A DNA stretch of 64,000 bases from Stichopus chloronotus (taxonomy: Eukaryota > Echinodermata > Holothuroidea > Aspidochirotida > Stichopodidae): assembly GCA_021234535.1 (NCBI GenBank), contig CM037843.1:20057911-20121910 (forward strand), given 5' to 3'. Both the position numbers and the translations under genes were made by a program. The notes under the pieces are model-generated. The model did not search any database. It was given only the letters and a program-made list of their open reading frames with translations, and had not been told where the DNA came from. Positions 35,508 to 45,700 of the stretch are shown here, one piece after another (position 1 is the stretch's first letter; every line of letters starts with the position of its first letter).

Positions 35508-37904
35508 TGCATGTTCCCTCCTGGCTAACCAAATTGACGGTTTCAGGGTAACTAGTTTACTGATTACTGATAGGCGGAGAGGCCTATGATGGACATGATA
35601 GGAAGTTAATCTACAAGCTTTACCATTCGTCACTCGTGCACAGGTCACCTCACCCCAACCACTATCATCTACCCACCCCTTTTCTATTTCCACCCCTTTA
35701 GGCACCTTTTAATACTCTCCAAAGGTAATATCTTCTCTTCATCATCACCTTTAGATGACATGAACAATCACGTTCCATCTCAAGTGATGATGACTAGAAC
35801 AATATACAGATGACTTATCATACAAGAACTGAAGTGCTTACCCATGCTATGGAGGTATTTGATCATATTTTCTTGCGAGTCCCTACCGGTGTAACATCGC
35901 TGGTCACCACATATAGGTAACATTACCGTCATCAACTTAACATCAGTTTTCTAAGTGACTGATTAGCGACGATAAAGGCCAAATCCACCTTGAAATGCTG
36001 ACTGCAAAGAAATTGACGTAACGGTGTGATGATCTGTGTATCATCCTCATGTGCGGATTTTTCTTTTATCACTGAACAAAGCGACACAACGCAGACGTAA
36101 TTATTCACCTCTATTTCATTAACCAAAGTAACTATTAGAAATGGGCAGACTTTGGCAAAGTCAGTGGCGCTGTTGCGTTCTTACTGGACTCCACTCACAT
36201 AAGATATGTCAATGTATACCCTATCTCATTTGTCGGCACAGCCGCCACTGCGCATGCGGACTTACAATTTTGTCTCTATTAGTTATAGTCGACAAAATGT
36301 GAGTTTCTTTTCCAAGCAAACTTGAACCCTCTGTGCACATGCGACACACTCTCAGTCTGCTAGATCATACCATTAAGAAAATGTTCACCTTCAAACCTTT
36401 ATGAAAATATACAACTGGAAAATTCACATAGGAAAATGTTGATGAAAGACTACTAAATGAACACGTCGGTATATATGTTACGTTGATATGAAATTATACG
36501 TGCACTATAGCTCTTATGTGAAGCAGAGTCGCTGAGGGTAGACTCAAAGTTCACGCATGGAAACTGCTGCCATATCGTACGCATGCTAACAATTGCGGTA
36601 TAAGAACAGAGGAAACTAACAACATAGAGCACCGAAAGTATAGGCTATAAACCTCACTGCTATCAACCTAGCGCCATGATAGCAGTACAGAGATAAAATT
36701 GTAGCATTCTCTTTTAATTATTGACAGCCCACAAGTACCGGGGATTCCGGGATTGTTCGGTAAACTGGGATTCAAAATGAGGACAAAGTAAAGGACACGT
36801 GTATTGGACATGATCAACTTTCAATAATCCGTGTTATCTGCTTCATTTTGATTGGACGGTACGATAAAATTACTTCATCATATTTGTAAGCTTTTTTTAT
36901 TTGATTTTTTTTAACTGTATGTCCATATAATTTTGAGAAATTTGTAACAACAAATTACATTGTTATAAAAAAGGACATTGTTTATTAATTTTGTAATATT
37001 ATCAATTTGTAATGACAAATTAATAATTAACTTAATAAGTTGTAATAACAAATTAACAATCTGTTAATTTGTAATTATAGAACTTAATAATTTGTCGTAA
37101 ATGAATAATTTATTCTTTGAAATTAATAATTTGTAACATCTTTCAAAAATCGTGTAAAAAACTGCACTGGCCGCACTTCCCAGGGATTTTAAAAGGTCAA
37201 ATATTGTACGACTATATCGCTTGAAAATACGGGAAATACAAACAATATCATAAAATACATTACAAATACCACAAATATGCCTAGGTTATGTCCCCTTTGC
37301 CCCCCTGTACAGCTTAGGGCTAAACGATTGATACCTCATCACAATATGGAGGAGATGCAATTTAAGCCGGATTCATGATGTTCGACAAAATTTGCTGAAA
37401 ATCTTCTGAGAGATGAAAACCCTCTTGCTCTCTCATACATTACCGCTCATAAATAACGGTGTACAAGTCTTACGTTCATATTCCGATTATCTCAAAGATC
37501 TGCTTTCTTTGTAATCAGTCTGCTAGCTACGCAAGCATTACATATCGGTATATATAATTGTATGATATTTGCTAGTCATTACTGTAGTCACTGATACCAG
37601 TTTGCAACAAAATTATCAGAAAAAAAGTGAGAATTTTCCTATCTCTATGATGCAAGACCAAGTAAATACCGTGCAAATCTTGCGGGAAATTGTGACTCTT
37701 CCACTCATTTTCAGAATTACTGTGGCCCACAAAGCATTGGGGAACGATGTGCTAAAGTCACAATGAAATGGACATTGATTACTGAGGTTAAGACTGTGTG
37801 GCAATTCTTTCTTTGCCACGCCGTAACCAGTAGGTCATGGCGCGGTTATGGGTAAAATATTGGATTTAAGTTTATTTTTATTTTTTTGCCAAATGGAGGG
37901 CAAA
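35508..37904. other. intergenic, with AT-rich repeated block
   Basis: No coding exon recognised. It includes an AT-rich block (about 36900-37145) made of repeated AATTTGTAAT and its inverse, ATTACAAATT. Confidence 0.55.
36900..37145. repeat. AT-rich degenerate palindromic repeat
   Basis: Short words such as TTTGTAATGACAAATTAATA and TTGTAATAACAAATTAACAA recur about every 25-45 bp. Each is itself partly self-complementary (TTTGTnA...TnACAAA). No coding potential. Confidence 0.75.
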
Positions 37905-38170
37905 AGAAATTGTTTCTGGCATAGCATTTCGCGAGTTCCAGGAACCCATCGTAGAGCCCCCGGAGGTCCAAGAAGAAAATCCCCCGTAAGGGCCGAGGTT
38001 TTATAGCATATCGCTGGGTGAAAAATTAAGTCTCGTAGACTTCTTAAAACAGAAAGGTAAATGCAAATTTTTGAAAGTAAACAAAACTCAGGTCACTTCA
38101 GCTGAGTGGAGAGGGGGAAAGTGGGGGCGAAAGTTCCGACTGGTTAAAATGCCCCACCCCTTTGGTGACG
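37905..38170 (+). repeat. G-rich dispersed repeat, copy 1
   Basis: Contains 'GGAGGTCCAAG', 'TTTTATAGCATATCGC', 'GTGAAAAATTAAGTCTCGTA' and 'CAGGTCACTTCAGCTGA'. The same ordered landmarks occur at 50790-51330. Confidence 0.7.
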
Positions 38171-39712
38171 CCACTCTGTACTTCATCTTTGTACAGAATT
38201 TAATTCCTACATATTGTTACCATTGACGACGTCATTGCGTTCCAAAGTGTTCTCCATAGAAATATATGTTAAACAGAATGATGTAAACATTTTTTATTCT
38301 CTTTTGCAGTTCTTTACTTCAATTGAATATGTGCAGGGTTACGTGCGGTTTCACGAGGAAACTCTTAGCCCAGTAGTACGACATCCAATTGTCATCGGCT
38401 TCACTTATCCCTTCCTATATATTCGCCATTCTTGGCAATGTACTTCTGTGGTATTCCTCTGGAAGTCACAGTTATGTCCGTCCTCCGCCATTCCGTGAGA
38501 GAGTTATCCTGGTTGTTTTGATTACGCTCGTGTGCGAATGCGGAGGTCATGACCTTACGTAACGCGGTCCGACTCTCCCCACTATGGCTCCAGATTATCA
38601 AATTCTTCGTGAGATCTTGAAGTGCAGGTGAATGATAAAGTTTTAACTCCATGCTTAGATAATAAGACTGGATGATAGCAGACCCCTGTCTTACGTTCCT
38701 CCCTTTCTATGACCCAGAGGTTTCGTTGCCATTTCAAGTTGTATAAATTCACAGCGGCCGACGGCCTGGTTAGTGGGTATACAACAAGGCTCCGCAGTTC
38801 CGCATTCCAACAGCAGGAAGTTGAACAGCACTCTTATCATAGGAGAGGGCTATATCCGCACACAAAGTGTACTAACTGCACTGTGCACATGGTTTTCGCT
38901 TCCCAGGTTGGTGAACGTTGTAAAAGGTAAGTGGTAGCATGCACTTTTCTTCTCATTTTCTGTCAGGTTTCCTGAATTATTGATGAGATATTTTATTATA
39001 ACAATTTGAAGATAGGAAGTGATCTGGGGAAGAGAGAAATGTTGAGAAATAGCTGTCGCTCTAAGAGCCCAGTAACTTCATCTCAGCTATGAATTTATGA
39101 CTGACACTAGCATTGCCCAGACCACGGGCGTAGCCAGGAGTTTTTTTATGAGGAGGCAAAATTGACTCATCGCCTCTATTTCTGACCGCCGTACGTCCTA
39201 GGGTATTAGGCGGTTAAAAGTGAGACCCTGCACACAGAGAGACATTACTTGGCCTAAAAAAAAACACCCACGACGCACGATTTTGGAGCATTGCCAAAGT
39301 ATTGGGGGAGACCTATAGCAGAATCACCAATTACCATGAACACAAGAGAACGAAGAAAAATCCACACAGAACACGTACTTTGTTCTCGATTGTTTGTTTG
39401 TTTTCTATTTAAATCATATTCCGAGAAGAGTTTTCCTGCTTGAAGCAACATGGTTTGATAATCAGACATACCGTACTAGATTCAAGTGTGTATATTGACT
39501 GCAACGTGAGCAATTGTCCAACTGTAACCAAATACAAAGGATAATGAGATTGGCATTGATCAACATAAAAATAAAGACCACATTCGAGGCTTTTAAATTA
39601 TTATAACTTTCATTAAGATATTTTTTTATTATTTTTTGTTCACCCCTTCCCTTCCCCCTGCCCTCCCCTCGCCCACGGTACAGTATTACAGACCATATAG
39701 GCCAACGGAACG

Positions 39713-39785
39713 ATGGCATCAATTTGGAGAATCGTGTTTCTTGCGTATCTTTTGACTTGTCTCTTTGGGACTGCACTTTGCCAAG
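39713..39785 (+). CDS. exon 1 (signal peptide), plus-strand receptor
   Basis: MASIWRIVFLAYLLTCLFGT then ALCQ: hydrophobic signal peptide. Donor CAAG|GTAAGT, phase 1. Confidence 0.88.
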
Positions 39786-42700
39786 GTAAGTACCAACCTA
39801 ATAACATGACTACCGTCACCCTGGAGCTGTTCACGTTACCATGACGATATTTTACAAGCTGTATCATAAAACTACTAGATATTTAAAATAATGTTAATAC
39901 GTCGACTGCAAATATGAAAGTACGATGGGATTGTGTCTTAGTTTTTAGTTTCCACATTGTCATATTGCAATGGGAGGTTATATATAGACTTGGATTATCA
40001 TATACCTTTAATACCTACGATGTAGAAACACGTATAATAAGCAAATGTAATGTTAAAAGATCGCGATAAGGTATCACGTATATGGTTACATATAGGAATA
40101 TAGGATACCATCTTTCTAAGATATTTATTGCTGAGTCACTTCTCATGTCAACATGTCTTTCACATACTCGCCGTTCTCTGTTAGTAAATTTTAAAATTAA
40201 ATAATTACATATAATGTGTCATTCAGTCTCTTATCCTGCTTCAAAGGTTTTCGAACAATCGTTAGCGGTTTTGTAAATAACCTCATGTTTTTTTTTTCAT
40301 TGAAAATAAACCTCGAGGAAAGGTAAACAAGATTCACAACATATCAACAATAGTCGTTCGCAATAAAGAAAGTAGCACCACTGTTTTGTATAAGGCAGTG
40401 AACGACAAAACACTTTCGATATACGGTTTTATTGTATTCATCCGCCTGCTCCGTACTCCAAAATGCATGTTTTATCTGTAGCATACTGATACTGCAAGGT
40501 GCACCTGAGTGAAGCCGCGGTCAATAGGAATTGCGGATTCTTCCCTAGTATGTACGTACGAATATTAAACGATATTTCATGATTTATGAATGCTTACATT
40601 GTAGGAAATCATCGTCTAAAGTATCTGCTACTGATGAACTACGCAAAGAATTTACCCGACAGAGAAGAGGGACAGTTATTGAACTTGGATGTGAGACCGA
40701 TTAAGATCTTGAATGTTGTAAGTACATGCAGAAGTAGGACCACCAGTCTTTGATCAGATAGGAAAATTGATATCATGGTCGTTAAGGACCCTTTGAAGGG
40801 GGTGGGGTGGGGAGTACTTCGATAATTTGGATTGTTGCCTCATAATAATTATGGGTATTTCCTCTTTATTAACGATTCCAGATTCTGAATCAACCATTTC
40901 CTTCCCAAGCATCGAGCATTAAAACTGCTAAGTAAATAAAAAAAAAACAGTTGGTTGCATAACCAAGTACAAATCATCCTAAGAACAGAGACCTTTAGGT
41001 TTAAACAAGAAACTGCAGAACACTTGGGATTTCTACTCTGTTCGAGCTCGAGATTGATTCTATACTATTACCTTTCTGATTTAAGTTGAGTATAGCCCAG
41101 GCTACTCTATCGTTGCACAAAACTGAGTAGTTCAAGTTAATACTTTTAGACACTCAGCACCCCCTCTGACAAAATTAAACAAGCTAAATCTTACATGGTA
41201 TTACACTATAGAAGAATTCTTTCATGGTGTGAAGTGTCCCCTTAGTATCAAATTGTGAAGCAGATGGACTTATCTTTATGAGTTCACACCATTCACACTT
41301 CCTGATAAAATGGCCTCATGTTGTTTCGACATTTCGTCGCTTTTCTTTTTGTTACTTTTTATCCAACGATGCAACTGAAATAAAGACTACTACGATCATC
41401 ACCCGTTGTGTTTAAGTCCAACTCGAGTTTTTGTCTTGGGCTGTGCATAACATTGTAAAGAAAAACATTGCATTTAGCAAACGTAGCGACAGTAGACATG
41501 TAGACAATATTGTTTTCGAACTTGAGTGCGCTGAATTGTGAATAATCGTCTTTATCACCACCTTATCGTGATCATAACCTTCTTCATGATCGCCATATGC
41601 ATCTTCGTCGTTATCGTCTTCAATTTTATCATTACCAATAACAATGACGACGTTATCGTCGTCATCACCATCGTCGTCTTCGTCGTCACCATCAGTACTA
41701 TCTTGAAAATGTCCATATTGGTCATCATCAGCATAGTCATCTTCGTGGTCGTCATCATCATTATCCTCATCATCTTCGTAATGATGATGATTATCATCAT
41801 CATCATCATTTTCCTAATAATGATGATGATGATCATCATCATCATCTTCGTCAGCATCGCCATGGACATAATCATCAACATCATTAGCATCATCATAATA
41901 TCACCACAACGATCATCAACAGTATCATCATCATAATATCATCACCATAAAAATCATCACCATTGTCATGGTCGTTGTCAACAATGTATATGTTATGTAC
42001 ATGCGAAGTGTTCTCGTAATATCGTTTAACTTTATTTTACTATTTTCAGGACATCGAAAACGGGATTGTTCAACTTGATCTGTGGCTTACATATGTAAGT
42101 GGCTTAATTGTGTCCTTTAAAATATTCTGTCTCTATTTGGTTATCAGTCTCTGTCTCTCTGATTCTGGGTCTGTATGAGTTGGAAACATCCTCTTCATAG
42201 ACGCATAATGAATGAATAACATGCTAGGGGTGCTGGGATGTCTTGTTCCTTTATTTGGAAAATTACCTGTTTTAGGAGTCATTGTCTGATGATGTACTTG
42301 ACCAACGGGTGAATGTTTGTCAGATGATTTTCGACAATCGACTTACCCGTTCTATCAACCAAAGAGAATGAAAAGTCGAAACAAATTATGCAGTGGCGGC
42401 GTAGGTTCATACTTTCGAGGGTGGGGGTGGCAAGACTTAACAAACCGTGTCCACCAGCACTTGCATGGTGGCGCAACTGAAAAAGATGAAACTAGAAACC
42501 GCTGCTACGTGAGGACCATGATCTCTCTCGCTCTCTCTGATAGGCTGCCACTGCAATATTGTATACTGATTTGAGAAATTATTTGCAGAGTATAATTGTT
42601 TAGTATTTTCATCTCTTAGCAGCATTTTTTTTGTATATAACATTTGCTATGGGTCTGCAACTGCCGTTTTGTTTATTTTATGTGTGGCTTAGCACATCCG

Positions 42701-45700
42701 TAAACCAATGAACCCATGTAAAATTAAGTGACCGGTTGCATGAAATTCTCTTGCGTGTGAGAGAAAATGGTTCTGAGCATACTTTGAATACAATATACGT
42801 TGTACAGTTCAGATCTGACAGAACAGCACCTTGGACGTATAGTAAATATCAACCACCACCGAATGATAGTTGATAAAAATGGCAAATACACAAACGTTAA
42901 CCCCAGACAGTGGAGAGGGGAAAGGACTTGTTAACCGTCTTGTATCAAAACATTTTTTATGATTCATTCCAACTGTAATATTGAGAAGAGAATATTAACA
43001 AAAATCTTGCATTGATGCTTTCAATGAAAAAAAAAAAAATTGCAAACGTGCCATTTTGTTCTTACTCCCAGTGCGCCGTTCCGGAGAAAGTATTGTTCAA
43101 GTTTATGGGAGTTGCTACCTTTGAAAAAAAGAGACATTTCCGGTATAATGTCTTTATTTTTCAATGACAACAAACTGTTCGGGGTCTTTCCTTCTTTTTT
43201 TTCTTTGCAATTGAATGCTGTATTTCTGACATGGGTTGGTGGGTAGCTTGGCTGAAGAGGTAATTTGATAAAGACACACTATACTGTCAGTCCTCAATTT
43301 AGGTGACCTACGAATTGCCACACGGGAAATGCCACTGTAAAATTCAAACCCCAAACAAAATATTTCCTTGTGGAATTTTTTTTAACAGTGGCAACACATC
43401 TATTTCCTAAAAGTTGACTTTGGCTAAGACATTTTACAACTTTGATTGTCTGAAAATCTCAAATGCATATCAGTTTATTTGCAGAATGAAAATTATTATA
43501 AGAATGCTTAATTCACTTTTTTGGACGTTTTTAAAGTTGGCCCGGACAATCGTATTTAATAGCACTTTTTGAAATTGATCGTATTTTCACAGTCTTGGAT
43601 TGACAGACGTTTACAATGGGATCCCGCTGAGTATGAAGTCGACAAGCTCTACATGAAAACAAGCGAAATTCACATACCAGAGATAGTACCGTATTACGGG
43701 TCAGTGTATGAACAAGTAGATAAAATGTTTTTTTCTTTTCTTGCCTTTTTTTTCAATCATGCCATAGCCCATGCGTTGTAGTATCATGATTTAATTATGT
43801 ACCGTAATGTGATGCATTAAGAAACTTGAATATCAGGTAAGTTTTATTTAAATACTTCAGTTACCGATTTGTCGTTTGATCTTCGCTGGTTTCTACCTCT
43901 ACCTCATACCCCTGAGGCTCCTATGTCATCTTGACCAAGGAATTGGTATTCGACTAGCAACTCCCTGTTTTGACGTTACAGAAAGTAACATACCGGAAGC
44001 AATGAATATGGGAGAGGGCGTCGAGGGGGAGGGAGGGGCGCTCTTTAGCGACAATTCGTGTGCAGACAGGCGTATGTTGAAGCTGCTATCACTTTGATTA
44101 ATTTTAAGGTTTTTTTTCGATTCCAAATTCCAAATATGGCTGATTGCATAAGCGATGACTCTGCCCGAATAAATGGCAATGCCTCCTTCGAAACATGTCT
44201 ACTTTGTGGACGCTACACGACCCCTCCCCTCCCCCCCCCCCCTCTCCTCGATCTTTGTGTGATTCTCTCATCGCTCCAGAGTTGTCGTATGAGTCTAGTG
44301 ATACCGTGCTAGATATATAGATCTATATCTTTGTGCATATGTACGACTATCAAAAAGAGAGCAACAGCCTGAGCGTAATGTTGTTACAACCTATGATGTA
44401 GTAAATTATCTGATAATGTATAGTAACATGAAATTTGGTAGTAAAACATATAGAATGCAGTAGTAAGAAACGGACCGATAATATAGTAACACCCGATCAT
44501 GCAGTAAAAGTTTATCGGTGATGGAATGAGTGTTATTAACCAAAAATCAAGTAAAATTTGTCGATAATGCTGCAACAATGTGTGAATAGCGCACATATGA
44601 GGTTTTTATATGTAACGTTCCCGTTCGTCTACTGTGGCGAATACATTGTAAGTTTTTATGTACGTATGTTCATAAAAAACGTTTTGTGTTACCTGGGTAC
44701 ATGTACACTTATCAACGCATGCGCACGAACGTATGTACACTCACAAAACGTAACGGTAAAATATTAAGAACTCCATAACTTTTCGGTAAAATTTTACACA
44801 CAGTTAATGTAAGTCTTACATTGTGTATATAACAATTTTACTAAAATGTAGTAAAATTGACCAAAATTATGTAGAATTTACATATACTGTTTACCTAAAT
44901 TATGTAAAATAACAACTCCATACATTTTACATATAATTAATGTAAACAGTATATGGTAAATTCTACTACATTTTGGTAAAATTGTTATATACACAATGTA
45001 AGACTTACATTAACTGTGTGTAAAATTTTACCTAAAAGTTATGGAGTTCTTATTTTACCGTTACGTTTTGTGAGTGTACTTAGTCACGTATGAGAGCATG
45101 TGCCTATGTATGGTGTGTATTAATACAATGTTCACATTTACTAAAGTTAGAATTTAATTATGTGCGAAGATGTGGGTATGTAGTCTACAGGTGTGTATAC
45201 ATTTTTATGTGTGTGAACGAGTGAACGAACAGACCTGTACTTATGTATGAATGTACGCATTTATTTAAGTGAGCATGTATTTATGTACAGGCACAATACC
45301 TGCATGTGTAGCCTCTAGTAACATCCCTGCACCAGAGCAGTATATACGGCTATGACCCTCACTTCGAATCGAAAGAGGGCAGTAGCTGTGAATTGAAGCA
45401 TCTTCATGAGCGCGTTAGAGCTCGCCGCTTGATTGCGGTATCAGAAGAACCCTATATATAAACGTAATGGTGACAAGAATGGATGGTCCATTCCACTAGC
45501 CAAGCACCACACAAGCAAGGAAACGATGAAAAAAATAAAAAATAAGCGGTTCGAATAAAACAGACCCTCCTCAATTAATCAGTCTTTCAAACGATCTATA
45601 GATGACGTTACTACTATTGATATCGGTTTGACGTCAGGTTATTACAATGTAGAAGTAAATTCCGCACTCTGATCTTCTTCTTCTCTTCGAATTCTAGACT

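Noticed and set aside
41538..41936. Long open frames on both strands made of Ile/Val or Met/Thr repeats
   Set aside because: Produced by the degenerate ATC/GAT microsatellite in receptor intron 2. Both strands are open simply because of composition.
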